A stretch of 64,000 nt of DNA from assembly GCA_963751795.1 (NCBI GenBank), contig CAVVVI010000004.1:744001-808000 (forward strand). Reading direction: 5' to 3'. A program made the position numbers and the translations under genes. The first letter of the stretch is position 1. Each line of letters begins with the position of its first letter. The notes beneath the pieces are model-generated. The model had not been told where the DNA came from, ran no database searches, and was given only the letters and a program-made list of their open reading frames with translations. Below, one piece after another: positions 1-8,178 of this stretch. Source of the DNA: BOG-908 sp963751795 (lineage in GTDB: Bacteria > Pseudomonadota > Alphaproteobacteria > Acetobacterales > Acetobacteraceae).

Positions 1-219
1 CGGACCGGGTTCTGCGGGCCGACATGGTCGGGTTTTCACACGATCCGCTGGAACTCTGCACCACTGGGATCGGCGGGTTTCGCCTACCGTGTGATGGACC
101 ATGGCTTGGTTGATTGATGTGCTGGCGCGCATCGTTTCTGGGCAGATTAGGGCACACCAACTACGCAATTTATTGCCTTGGTGCTGGCGGGCCAAGAGCA
201 GCATCGATGGAGAGACGAC
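1..219. other. left edge, no gene assigned
   Basis: Two plus-strand frames are open from the left edge (to a TGA at 115-117 in frame 1, and slightly less far in frame 3) and either could be the tail of a gene lying outside the window. Neither translation is recognisable. I see no promoter or repeat here apart from a GGAGAG ribosome binding site just before 220, which belongs to the next gene. Confidence 0.3.
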
Positions 220-1411
220 ATGCGTTCTGGCGGTCTAATTGCCTCCATAGGGGCCGGGCGTGGGTTGGCCATTCTCCTTGCTGCTGCGTTGAGCTGCGAA
301 GGCTGCATGAGCAGCAGCCCCGAGGCGCGGCAAAATGCTGCCGCGGCGGCGGCTGTTGGCGTTGTGGGCGCCACAGCCATCGTCCTTGCTCCAGTGACTG
401 CAGCGGCGAGCATCACCGCACTTCCGTTCCGGCAGTTCGGCGGCGGGCCCGCCGTGTATCTGAGATCCTCGCTGCCTGGCGTGATAACGCAGAGAGCGGT
501 CATCCATGACGTTCCGTTGGGGGCGGCCCCCCTGGATGACGGAACTCTGCTTTTTGCTGGTGCGGCTCCCGGCAGCACCGGCATTTGTTCACCTGACAAG
601 GGATGCCCGGCCGGCGCCTTGAGAGATGCCTGGTCGCCTTACGTTGCCGCGACCCGGCACGACGGTGTGTTCCTGAAAGGCTCGTCTGCCGAAAGCCTGT
701 TCCTGACACTTCCAACCTCGAAGTATGCTGCGCAGCCGGTAGGGTCTTGCGACCGGTTCTCGCCATCCGGCACAGCCTGTCTGTCGCGATCAGCAAATCA
801 TCTCCTGATCCGCGATCTGCGAGACACCGCCACGCCGCCGTTCGACATCCCCGTCACGTCGATGGCCAATGACCATTTCAACTCGGTGCTTTCTGACAAC
901 GGTAGCCTCTATGAGCCGGGAACAGGCGAGATCATCCAAATTGGCCGGGCCGGTGAGCGGCGGCTCGCAGTAAGCGGGGGGCGAGTCGCTGCGGTAGCGC
1001 CGCTCGGCTCAACGCAGAACGTCGCTGATACTGCTGTCGTCTCCGGGATCGCGCGGAAGCGGAACCTTGCTGCTCCTGGACGTTGCCACTGGCGCCACCA
1101 TCGCCCCTCCTCTCAGCCTCGACGGCATCTTTAGTTTCGGGTTGGCGACCATGCGTGCCAGCGGAAATGGCGACTGGCTTCTGATTCGTGCGCAGACCAA
1201 TACATACTGGCTGCTTTTCGTGGGTGACCGATACATCACTCGTGTGGCCGTGATCGTTGGTGCGATGTGGGAGTTGCAGGCGCCCGTGTTCTCTCCGGAT
1301 GCCGAATACCTTGCGCTGCGTGGCGATTTCTATAGCCGACCATTATCGCGGGCGGTGCGGCATTCGAATGTCACACTGTTCCACTTGCGTCGGCCTTTCG
1401 CAGCCCCTTAA
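220..1411 (+). pseudogene. frameshifted exported protein with beta-propeller-like tail
   Basis: A 396-codon gene if one base is removed. The ATG at 220 follows GGAGAG. The N-terminus is a hydrophobic export signal (GLAILLAAALSCEGC) with cysteines that may form a weak lipobox, followed by an Ala-rich stretch. The first frame is convincing to about 1045 and then turns into unlikely sequence. From about 1055 the +2 frame takes over with GSGTLLLLDVATG and later FSPDAEYLALRGDF, which resemble WD40/PQQ-type propeller blades. Total length is 3n+1, so a single inserted base near 1050 explains the break. GC content is visibly lower than in the neighbouring genes, which suggests acquired DNA. The function is unknown. 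I see the frameshift directly; the propeller assignment is inference. Confidence 0.55.
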
Positions 1412-1544
1412 CTCCTGCGCCGAGCCTGCTGCGTTCGCGGAGCGCTGTGCCGGGTACGAAGGATGCGGTCCGTGGCCGGTTTGCTGACTACAGAAGCTTT
1501 GCGCCGCCATGTACCGCCGCCGCTCTGCTTACGCTGAGCAGTCG

Positions 1545-3773
1545 CTAGAACCTGAAGCGGATGACGCGCAGCAGGTCGGAGCGTTGGTCGGTCCATAGCG
1601 CGGCGGGGTCGGCGGGGGGTAGGGGTTGCCAGCCGTCGGCGGGTTTGAGGGTGTCGAGATCGGCGGCCTCGCGGGCGACGGCGACGAGTTCCGAGGGGGC
1701 GTGGCGCCAGATGGTGGGGGCGGGGGGTGGGTTGAAGGCGACGATGCGGGCGGCCAGGCCGGCATCGGCCATGAGTGCGCTGACGAGCGGTTGCAGGTCG
1801 AGCGAGCGGTTGCTGATGTGCAGGATCATGCGGCCGTGCGGGGAGAGTTTGCGGGTGTAGAGCGCGATGGCTTCGCGGGTGATGAGGTGGATGGGGATGC
1901 TGTTCGACGTGAAGGCGTCGAGCACGATGAGGTCGTATTGGCCGTCCGGCACGGCGGCGATGCGCAGGCGGGCGTCGCCGAGGACTACGTTCGGGTGGCC
2001 GCAATTCTGCATGAACTGGAACGTTGCGGGGTCGCGGGCCAGGCGTTCGACGAGGGGGTCGATTTCGTAGAAGGTCCAGGCTTCGCCGGGGCGGGCGTAG
2101 CAGGCGAGGTTGCCGATGCCGAGGCCGATGACGGCGACGCGCTGGTCGGCGCCGGGGGGCAGGGCGCCGAAGAAATGGCCGAACGAGCCTTCGCGGTCGT
2201 AATACGACATCGGCAGGGTGGCGTCGCCGGCGCCGAGGCTGCGGACGCCGTGCATCGTGGTGCCGTGCATCATGACGAGGTAGCGGGTTGTGGCGTCGCT
2301 GACGGCCTGCACGCGATAGACCCCGAAGAAGCTGCGCTGTGTGGACAGCGTGCCGGCGGTGCCGGCGAGGGCGGCGATGAGGAAGCAGGCGGCCACGCCG
2401 AGGCCGAAGCGCAGGCGGCGGGTGGAGAAGTTCAGCAGCACGAGGCCGGGGAGCACGAAGCCGCAGAGCGCGCTCCGGAACGGGATGTGCTGGCCTTCCT
2501 GGGCGGAGGGCAGCAGCCAGCGCGCGGCCAGCAGGGCGAGCAGCAGGGCGGCGGCGAGTGCCGCGTCGGTGAGCAGGCGGCGGGGGCCGCCGGTGGGCTC
2601 GGACGGTTTGAGCAGGCAGGCGGCGATGAGGGCGAGCGGGTATTCCCAGAGATCGGGGAAGAGCACGGGTGCCAGCAGCGCGTTGAAGATGCCGCCGAGC
2701 ACGCCGCCGATCGACATGAACAAATAGAACTCGGTGAGGCGGTCGGTGGCGGGGCGGCGGTGTGCCAGTTCGCCGTGGCAGACCATGGCGACGGCGAACA
2801 GGCTGCCGAGATGCAGCACCAGCAGGACCGGCGCCGGGATGAACAGGCCGGGGGTCGCGGTGATGGCGACGGGGATGACCAGCAGGGGCATGGCCCGCAC
2901 CATAAGTGCGTGCGGGAGCGGCGGCTTGCGGGCGAAAGCGAGGATGAAGGTGAGGAGATAGATGGCCAGCGGCACGACCCAGAGCAGGGGGGCCGACGCG
3001 ATATCGGTGCTGATATGGGCGGTGGTGCCAAGCAGGAGCGAGGAGGGGACGAAGGCGAGCGTGGTCCAGAGCAGGCGTTCGCCGCGTGCTGCGCGGGCCG
3101 GCAGGGTGGTGGTGCGCGGGGCCGGCCGGGCGGAGTGCCGGAAGACGCTGGCGCCGGTGAGCGCCAGGCCGGCGCAGAGGGCGCCGAAGCCGTAGGCCCA
3201 GAGCAGCGCCTGCTGGTTCAGCGGGAAGGCGGGCTCGACCAGCAGCGGGTAGGCCAGCAGGGCGAGCAGGCTGCCGGCGTTGCTGCCGGCGTAGAGGAAA
3301 TAGGGGTCCGACGCGGCTTCGTGGCCGCTGCCGGCAAACCAGGTTTGCAGCAGCGGCGCGGTGGCCGAGAGCGCGAAGATGGCGGGGCCGGCGGTGGCCG
3401 CGAGGTGGGTGAGGAGCCAGAGCGCCGGCCAGTCGGTGGCGCTGGGCGCCTGGTTGCCGATGGCGATGGGCAGCGTGAGGACGGCGAGCGGCAGCACGAG
3501 GCCGCAATGGAGCAGGATCTGGAAGCGGCGCGGCAGCAGGCGGGCGATGGCGTGCGCGTAGGCGTAGCCGAGGAGGAGCATGGCCTGGAAGAACAGCAGG
3601 CAGGTGCTCCACACCGAGGGCGAGCCGCCGAGCTGGGGCAGCACCATCTTGCCGACCATGGGCTCGACCAGGAACATCAGGCCGGCGCTGAGGAAGATGG
3701 TGGCGGTGAAGAGCGGCAGCGCGGCCGAGCGGGTGAAGCGTTGCGCGCGCGCTGCCGTGGCCGTTGCCGTCAT
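1545..3773 (-). CDS. fused MFS transporter / spermidine synthase-like protein
   Basis: A 742-residue protein. Roughly the first 480 residues are strongly hydrophobic with ten or more membrane segments (for example LFTATIFLSAGLMFLVEP near the N-terminus). The last ~250 residues form a spermidine-synthase-type Rossmann domain: VAVIGLGIGNLACYA resembles the glycine-rich nucleotide loop, then YEIDPLVERLA and DLIVLDAFTSNSIP. Proteins of this architecture are common in proteobacteria and usually annotated as fused MFS/spermidine synthase; whether they make polyamines is not established. The ATG at 3773 was chosen because it follows TAGGATCGGAC and lies beyond the end of the upstream LysR gene; a longer frame would overlap that gene. 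It lies 61 bases downstream of the LysR gene on the same strand, with a 9-bp inverted repeat in the gap. Confidence 0.8.
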   Translation of the reverse strand: MTATATAARAQRFTRSAALPLFTATIFLSAGLMFLVEPMVGKMVLPQLGGSPSVWSTCLLFFQAMLLLGYAYAHAIARLLPRRFQILLHCGLVLPLAVLTLPIAIGNQAPSATDWPALWLLTHLAATAGPAIFALSATAPLLQTWFAGSGHEAASDPYFLYAGSNAGSLLALLAYPLLVEPAFPLNQQALLWAYGFGALCAGLALTGASVFRHSARPAPRTTTLPARAARGERLLWTTLAFVPSSLLLGTTAHISTDIASAPLLWVVPLAIYLLTFILAFARKPPLPHALMVRAMPLLVIPVAITATPGLFIPAPVLLVLHLGSLFAVAMVCHGELAHRRPATDRLTEFYLFMSIGGVLGGIFNALLAPVLFPDLWEYPLALIAACLLKPSEPTGGPRRLLTDAALAAALLLALLAARWLLPSAQEGQHIPFRSALCGFVLPGLVLLNFSTRRLRFGLGVAACFLIAALAGTAGTLSTQRSFFGVYRVQAVSDATTRYLVMMHGTTMHGVRSLGAGDATLPMSYYDREGSFGHFFGALPPGADQRVAVIGLGIGNLACYARPGEAWTFYEIDPLVERLARDPATFQFMQNCGHPNVVLGDARLRIAAVPDGQYDLIVLDAFTSNSIPIHLITREAIALYTRKLSPHGRMILHISNRSLDLQPLVSALMADAGLAARIVAFNPPPAPTIWRHAPSELVAVAREAADLDTLKPADGWQPLPPADPAALWTDQRSDLLRVIRFRF

Positions 3774-3783
3774 GTCCGATCCT

Positions 3784-3805
3784 ACCATAACGGTTTCGTT
3801 ATGGT
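3784..3805. repeat. 9-bp perfect inverted repeat
   Basis: ACCATAACG and CGTTATGGT are perfectly complementary and separated by four bases. The repeat sits in the 61-bp gap between the LysR gene and the MFS/spermidine-synthase gene, about 10 bases upstream of the latter's ATG. There is no T-run, so it is not a standard terminator. It could be an operator, or an RNA hairpin hindering ribosome access. Confidence 0.6.
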
Positions 3806-3834
3806 TGCTGACTACCATGCGGTGCGGCGCGATG

Positions 3835-4761
3835 TCACGCGCTTCGGGGCTGAGGCTGGAGGAAGCGCCAGCCGGCGGAGGCTGCGGCGACGGCATCGAG
3901 GAAGATGCGGGATTTGCGTGGCATCAGGCGGGTTGTGGGGAAGACCGCGTGGATCGGCACGGGGGAAGGCGCATAGGCGGCCAGTAATTCGATGAGCTCG
4001 CCGGCCCGGATGGCTGCATCGGCCTGGTAGCAATAGGCGGCGGTGATGCCGCCGCCGGCAGTGGCGTGGGCGAGTGCTGCGTCGCCGTTATTGGTGGTGA
4101 GGATGGGCGCGCGGTGCACGACGATGGCGCCGCGCCCTTCGGGTGCTGCGAACACCCAGTCCGATCCGGGGGTGACGCCGCGGAAGCCGATCATGGTGTG
4201 GTGGGCGAGGTCGGCCGGGGTGGCGGGGGTTCCGTGTGCTGCGAGGTAGGCGGGGCTGGCGACCAGGATTCGGCGCGTCTGGCCGCATCGCGTGGCGATC
4301 AGCGTGGAGCTGGGCAGATGGCCGATGCGGATGGCGACATCGATGCCCTCCTCGACGAGGTTGGCGATGCGGTCGGTGAGTTGCAGGTCGATGCAGAGCT
4401 GGGGATAGGTGGCCAGCGTGTGGCTGACGATCGGTGCCACGTGGGATCGTCCGAACAGCAGGGGGGCCGTGACGACCAGGGTGCCGCGCGGTTCGGCGTG
4501 TTCGCCGCGGGCGGCGGCTTCGGCTTCGTCGGCGGCCGCCAGGATGAGGCGCGCGCGTTTCAGGTAGCGTGCGCCGGCATCGGTGAGCGCGAGCGTGCGG
4601 GTGGTGCGCTGGAGCAGGCGGACGCCGAGCTGCGCCTCGAGCCCGGCCAGCGTGCGGGTGACGGCGGAGGGGGCGAGGCGGAGCCGGCGCGCTGCCGGCG
4701 CGAAGCCGCCGGAATCCACGATGGCGGCGAAGACCTGCATCGCGTCGAGGCGGTCAGGCAC
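3835..4761 (-). CDS. LysR-family transcriptional regulator
   Basis: A 308-residue regulator beginning at a GTG codon. The N-terminal winged helix-turn-helix spans roughly residues 4-63 (MQVFAAIVDSGGFAPAARRL, then APSAVTRTLAGLEAQLG), and the rest is a periplasmic-binding-protein-like effector domain. The sequence type (MPDRLDAMQVF start, QRTTRTLALTDAG) is that of the large DmlR/CrgA-like subgroup. It is divergent from the CMD/PNPOx/DUF1348 operon, with an inverted repeat of LysR type midway between them, so it probably controls that operon and itself. The effector is unknown. Confidence 0.9.
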   Translation of the reverse strand: MPDRLDAMQVFAAIVDSGGFAPAARRLRLAPSAVTRTLAGLEAQLGVRLLQRTTRTLALTDAGARYLKRARLILAAADEAEAAARGEHAEPRGTLVVTAPLLFGRSHVAPIVSHTLATYPQLCIDLQLTDRIANLVEEGIDVAIRIGHLPSSTLIATRCGQTRRILVASPAYLAAHGTPATPADLAHHTMIGFRGVTPGSDWVFAAPEGRGAIVVHRAPILTTNNGDAALAHATAGGGITAAYCYQADAAIRAGELIELLAAYAPSPVPIHAVFPTTRLMPRKSRIFLDAVAAASAGWRFLQPQPRSA

Positions 4762-4845
4762 CGTGGTTCCGGCGGGGGTAAACGATTGGTGTGTCCGATC
4801 GCGAGCGGGTTGGTGCAGGTTAACGCACCGAGGGGGCGGCTCGCC

Positions 4846-4862
4846 ATTGCGATTCCGGCAAT
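4846..4862. promoter_or_regulatory. LysR-type operator box (ATTGC-N7-GCAAT)
   Basis: A perfect 5-bp inverted repeat with a 7-bp spacer that contains the T-N11-A core typical of LysR-type binding sites. It lies about 84 bp from the LysR start and 86 bp from the CMD-family start. A second inverted repeat, GGTGC-N8-GCACC, lies at 4812-4829. Two adjacent sites, one for recognition and one for activation, would fit the usual LysR arrangement. Binding is inferred from pattern and position only. Confidence 0.5.
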
Positions 4863-4948
4863 GATCTCTTCCGCGGCTGCCGTATTATGCGGCGGGCTTG
4901 GGGATGCCAGCTTGCGTGGTGCCGATCAGGCATTTCAGGAGCCGCGCC

Positions 4949-5494
4949 ATGTCCCGTATCGCCATACCGTCGATTGAAGCAGCACCCGTGCCATCCCGGG
5001 CGATGCTGGATGCCGTGGGCAGCCAGCTCGGCGTGGTGCCGAACCTGTACCGGCTGGTGTCGATCAGCCCGGCGGCGCTGACCGCGATGACGGCGTTGTC
5101 GGGCGCGCTGACAAAGGCGCTGGATGTGAAGACGCGCGAGCGGATTGCGCTGGCGGTGGCACAGGTGAATGGCTGCGATTACTGCCTTTCGGCGCACACC
5201 TATCTGGGGCTCAATCTGGCCAGGCTCGACGAGGACGAGATCGCGCTGAACCGTGGTGGGTCCTCATCGGACCGGCGTGCCGATGCCGCGGTGGGTTTTG
5301 CGGCCAAGGTAGCCAAGACGCGGGGGCGGGTGGATGATGGCGATCTGGAGGCCGTCAGGGCGGCTGGTTTCAGCGAGGCGCAGGTGATCGAGATCGTGGC
5401 CTTGGTGGCGGAGAACTTCCTGACCAATCTGATCAACAACGTGGCCCGGACGGACATCGATTTTCCGGTCCATCATGCCGCCGAGGCGGCCTGA
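4949..5494 (+). CDS. carboxymuconolactone decarboxylase / AhpD-like protein
   Basis: A 181-residue CMD-family protein. It carries the AhpD-type redox site GCDYCLSAHTYLG (Cys76, Cys79, His83) with Glu64 upstream (KTRERIAL). This is the arrangement of alkylhydroperoxidase D and peroxidase-related enzymes rather than of true carboxymuconolactone decarboxylase. The ATG at 4949 follows CAGGAG; upstream codons in the frame give an unlikely extension. It is the first gene of a three-gene operon with a flavin-type oxidase and a DUF1348 protein, divergent from a LysR regulator. The set looks like a peroxide or electrophile response unit. The specific substrate is not known. Confidence 0.85.
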   Translation: MSRIAIPSIEAAPVPSRAMLDAVGSQLGVVPNLYRLVSISPAALTAMTALSGALTKALDVKTRERIALAVAQVNGCDYCLSAHTYLGLNLARLDEDEIALNRGGSSSDRRADAAVGFAAKVAKTRGRVDDGDLEAVRAAGFSEAQVIEIVALVAENFLTNLINNVARTDIDFPVHHAAEAA

Positions 5495-5507
5495 TCGCGC
5501 AGGATGG

Positions 5508-6128
5508 ATGCCGACGCCGTCGAGCGACATTGCGTTCACACCGGCGGTGAAGGCGGTGCAGGCGAGCCGGCACTCGCGCGCAATGTACGCGAGAATGGAG
5601 GCGCGCGGGGGTTTTCGGACCGCGATCGACGACGACCTGGCGGCGTTCCTGCGCGAGGTGGATACGGCGTATCTGGCGACCGCGAGCGCCGGCGGCCAGC
5701 CTTATGCGCAGCATCGCGGCGGGCCGAAGGGGTTCATCCGCGTCGTCGATGAGCGCACGCTGGGGTTCGCCGATTTTGCCGGCAACCGGCAATATGTTTC
5801 GACCGGCAATTTGGCCGAGAACGACAGGGCGTTTCTGTTCCTGATGGATTATGCGCATCGGCGGCGCGTCAAGCTGTGGGGTGTGGCACGGGTGGAGGGC
5901 GATCCGGCGCTGATCGGGCGGCTGATGCCGGCGGGTTATGCCGCGCGGCCGGAGCAGGCGATCCTGTTCCGGGTGGAGGCATGGGATGTGAATTGTCCCC
6001 AGCATATTCCGCAGAAGATCGATGCGGCGCAGGTTGAGGCGGCACTTGATGGGCTGCGCGGTCGCATTGCCGCGCTGGAGGCGGAGAATGCTGCGTTGCG
6101 GGCGGCGTGCGGCGGGGTTGGGCCATGA
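5508..6128 (+). CDS. pyridoxamine 5'-phosphate oxidase family (FMN-binding split-barrel) protein
   Basis: A 206-residue protein of the PNPOx-like flavin split-barrel superfamily. Characteristic pieces are FLREVDTAYLATASAGGQPY, then GGPKGFIRVVDE, FADFAGNRQYVSTGN and RRRVKLWGVARV. The last ~30 residues form a short coiled coil (AALEAENAALRAA). The ATG at 5508 follows AGGATGG and lies 13 bases after the CMD gene stop. Its own TGA overlaps the next ATG (ATGA), so the three genes are probably co-transcribed. Members of this group are general flavin-dependent oxidoreductases; it is not the vitamin B6 enzyme PdxH. Confidence 0.8.
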   Translation: MPTPSSDIAFTPAVKAVQASRHSRAMYARMEARGGFRTAIDDDLAAFLREVDTAYLATASAGGQPYAQHRGGPKGFIRVVDERTLGFADFAGNRQYVSTGNLAENDRAFLFLMDYAHRRRVKLWGVARVEGDPALIGRLMPAGYAARPEQAILFRVEAWDVNCPQHIPQKIDAAQVEAALDGLRGRIAALEAENAALRAACGGVGP

Positions 6129-6589
6129 GCCGGCCGCCGCTGCCGCCGTTCACCGAGGCGACGGCGGCGCAGAAGGTGCGCATGGCCGAGGATGGCTGGA
6201 ACAGCCGCGATCCGCGACGTGTGGCGCTGGCCTACACGCCGGACAGCCAGTGGCGGAACCGGGTCGAGTTCCTGAGCGGCCGTGACGCGATCGAGGCGTT
6301 TCTGGTTCGCAAATGGGTGCGCGAGCTCGATTACCGGTTGATCAAGGAGCTGTGGGCGTATGGCGGCTGCCGGATCGCGGTGCGCTTCGCCTACGAGTAT
6401 CGCGACGAGGGCGGCTGCTGGCATCGGGCCTATGGCAACGAGAATTGGTTGTTCGCTGCCGATGGGCTGATGGCGCGGCGCATCGCCAGCATCAACGAGC
6501 ATCCGATTGCGGAGGGCGAGCGGCTGTTCCGTTGGCCGCTCGGCACGCGGCCGGATGGCCATCCCGGGCTGAGCGCGCTGGGGCTTTGA
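6125..6589 (+). CDS. DUF1348 / nuclear transport factor 2-like protein
   Basis: A 154-residue SnoaL/NTF2-fold protein of the DUF1348 family. Family features are the start PPFTEATAAQKVRMAEDGWN, followed by YTPDSQWRNRVEFLSGR, LDYRLIKELWAYGG, YGNENWLFAADGLM and RIASINEHPI. The family has no firmly assigned reaction. It overlaps the preceding PNPOx-like gene by four bases and so belongs to the LysR-linked operon. The length is normal for the family. Confidence 0.85.
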   Translation: MSRPPLPPFTEATAAQKVRMAEDGWNSRDPRRVALAYTPDSQWRNRVEFLSGRDAIEAFLVRKWVRELDYRLIKELWAYGGCRIAVRFAYEYRDEGGCWHRAYGNENWLFAADGLMARRIASINEHPIAEGERLFRWPLGTRPDGHPGLSALGL

Positions 6590-6614
6590 GGCGGACGCCT
6601 GCGCGGCGGGGTGA

Positions 6615-7046
6615 TCAGTGCAGGGTGAAGGTGATTTGCGTGGTGGGTTCGGTGACCGGGAAGGCGGCGGTTTTGTAGGCGGGGGGGCCGAAGCGCATGG
6701 GGGCGTCGTTGGAGAAGCCCATGGGTTCGGCGGGCAGGCCGAGCAGGGTGCGGTCGAGCCGGCCGTTGGCGTTTTCGTCGTGGAAGGCCTGGGCGGCGTA
6801 GGTGCCGGGCGGGATGGCGGGCAGGGTGATGGTGACGCTGCCCGGGTGGGCGGGGGTGCGGCCCTGGTAGGTGCAGTGGGGGCGGAGAAACTCGGCGCGG
6901 GTGCAGAGGGCGACGAGGACGGCGCCGCGGTCGTTGCGGATGCCCTGGACGGTGATCTGCACGGTGGCGGCGCGGGCGGCGGTGCAGGCCAGCGTGGCGG
7001 CAAGCGCGGGCAGCAGGCTGGCGCGGCGGCTGGCGCGGCGGTGCAT
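6615..7046 (-). CDS. secreted DUF2141 protein, last gene of the carotenoid operon
   Basis: A 143-residue protein with a Sec signal peptide (MHRRASRRASLLPALAATLA, cleavage probably after ACTAARA). The mature part fits DUF2141: ITVQGIRNDRGAVLVALC, then PPGTYAAQAFHDENANGRLD and EPMGFSNDAP. Its ATG overlaps the stop of the glycosyltransferase gene (ATGA), so it is translationally coupled to the carotenoid genes. DUF2141 has no assigned function. The coupling suggests a periplasmic or outer-membrane role connected with the glycosylated carotenoid, but that is inference. Confidence 0.8.
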   Translation of the reverse strand: MHRRASRRASLLPALAATLACTAARAATVQITVQGIRNDRGAVLVALCTRAEFLRPHCTYQGRTPAHPGSVTITLPAIPPGTYAAQAFHDENANGRLDRTLLGLPAEPMGFSNDAPMRFGPPAYKTAAFPVTEPTTQITFTLH

Positions 7047-8146
7047 CAGCTTTGCGCCGGATAGGCGCGGCCGCGCCAGGTGGCCGGGCGGCCAGCGGCG
7101 GCGCGCAGCAGGGCGGCCCATTGCACGGCGAGCAGAGCGGCGATGCCGAGCGGGTGCAGCAATGCGCTGAGCCAGGGCTGGCGGAAGCGGGCGGCCAGGA
7201 TGACGCGGGTGGCGAGCCAGCTTGCGCAGGCGGCCAGCGTGACGAGCGAAGGGGCGGCGGCCAGCATGGCGACGGGCAGGATGGCGCCGCCGGCGAGGAT
7301 GACGGTCCAGACCGGCAGGGCGGCGGGCTTGGCCATGCCTTCGGTGGCGTTCTTGGTCAGGCCTTCCCAGACCGCGGCGGCGCTCGTGTACATCCGGCAG
7401 GTGGCGAACGCGGTGGCGTCGAACAGGCCGGTCATCTGGCCGGCGCGACGAAAGGCGCGGGGCAGAGTGAGGCCATCGTGCAGCGAGGCGCGGATGGCGG
7501 CGTGGCCGCCGGCGGTGGCGTAGGCGTCGGCGCGCGCGATGAAGATCTGGCCGCAGCCGGCGCCGAGCGCCGGGGCGGGCGAGCGCTGCATCCGGGCCAG
7601 CGGCAGGTAGCCCAGCAGCAGGAAGTGGATCAGCGGCAGCAGCAGGGCTTCGGACCAGGTTGCAGTAATCTGGCGGGGGAAGCCGCTGGCCAGGCCGATG
7701 CCGGGGTGGGCCTGCATGAAGCCGGCCATGCGGCTGAGTGCGTCCGGCGCGAGGCGGACGTCGGCATCGACGAAGACGATGAGGGGGTGGCTGGCGAGGC
7801 GGGCGAGCGCGGCGCAGGCGTGCTGCTTGCCCGACCAGCCGGGCGGCAGGGGGATGCCGGTGGCGGTGCGCAGGCGCGGGTCGGCGATGGCGGCGAGGAT
7901 GGCCGGCGTGGCGTCAGTGGAGCCGTCGTCGAGCACGATCAGTTCGAGGGTGACGCCGTGGCTGGCCAGGATGGCGGCGGCGGCGGCACCGATATTGGCG
8001 GCCTCGTTGCGGGCGGGGATGAGGACGGAGATTGCGGGCGCGCCGGTGGCTTCCTGCGGGCGGTGGAAGCGGCGGAGGTTGTCCAGCAGCAGGCAGAGCG
8101 GCAGGGCGGCGAGCGCCAGGCTGAGCCAGGACAGCAGGGCGGTCAT
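7046..8146 (-). CDS. family 2 glycosyltransferase (CrtQ-like, carotenoid)
   Basis: A 366-residue membrane-associated GT2 enzyme. There is an N-terminal membrane segment (residues 3-22) and a catalytic domain from about residue 38 (ISVLIPARNEAANIG, then LIVLDDGSTDATPAILAA and the metal-binding IVFVDADVRLAPDA). Two or three further membrane segments follow in the last 100 residues. The layout matches the glycosyltransferases that add glucose to diaponeurosporenoic or diapolycopenoic acid. It lies downstream of the acyltransferase and two CrtI/CrtN-type enzymes and overlaps the DUF2141 gene. The ATG at 8146 starts the first hydrophobic segment; the frame extends upstream only into the neighbouring gene. 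Confidence 0.8.
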   Translation of the reverse strand: MTALLSWLSLALAALPLCLLLDNLRRFHRPQEATGAPAISVLIPARNEAANIGAAAAAILASHGVTLELIVLDDGSTDATPAILAAIADPRLRTATGIPLPPGWSGKQHACAALARLASHPLIVFVDADVRLAPDALSRMAGFMQAHPGIGLASGFPRQITATWSEALLLPLIHFLLLGYLPLARMQRSPAPALGAGCGQIFIARADAYATAGGHAAIRASLHDGLTLPRAFRRAGQMTGLFDATAFATCRMYTSAAAVWEGLTKNATEGMAKPAALPVWTVILAGGAILPVAMLAAAPSLVTLAACASWLATRVILAARFRQPWLSALLHPLGIAALLAVQWAALLRAAAGRPATWRGRAYPAQS

Positions 8147-8178
8147 TGCAGGCAGGGCCGGGTGGGGGCGGGCGGCAT

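Noticed and set aside
1626..3995. 789-codon plus-strand frame opposite the MFS/spermidine-synthase gene
   Set aside because: Gly/Glu-rich repetitive translation with no family features; the minus strand encodes a clear protein. A by-product of high GC at third positions.
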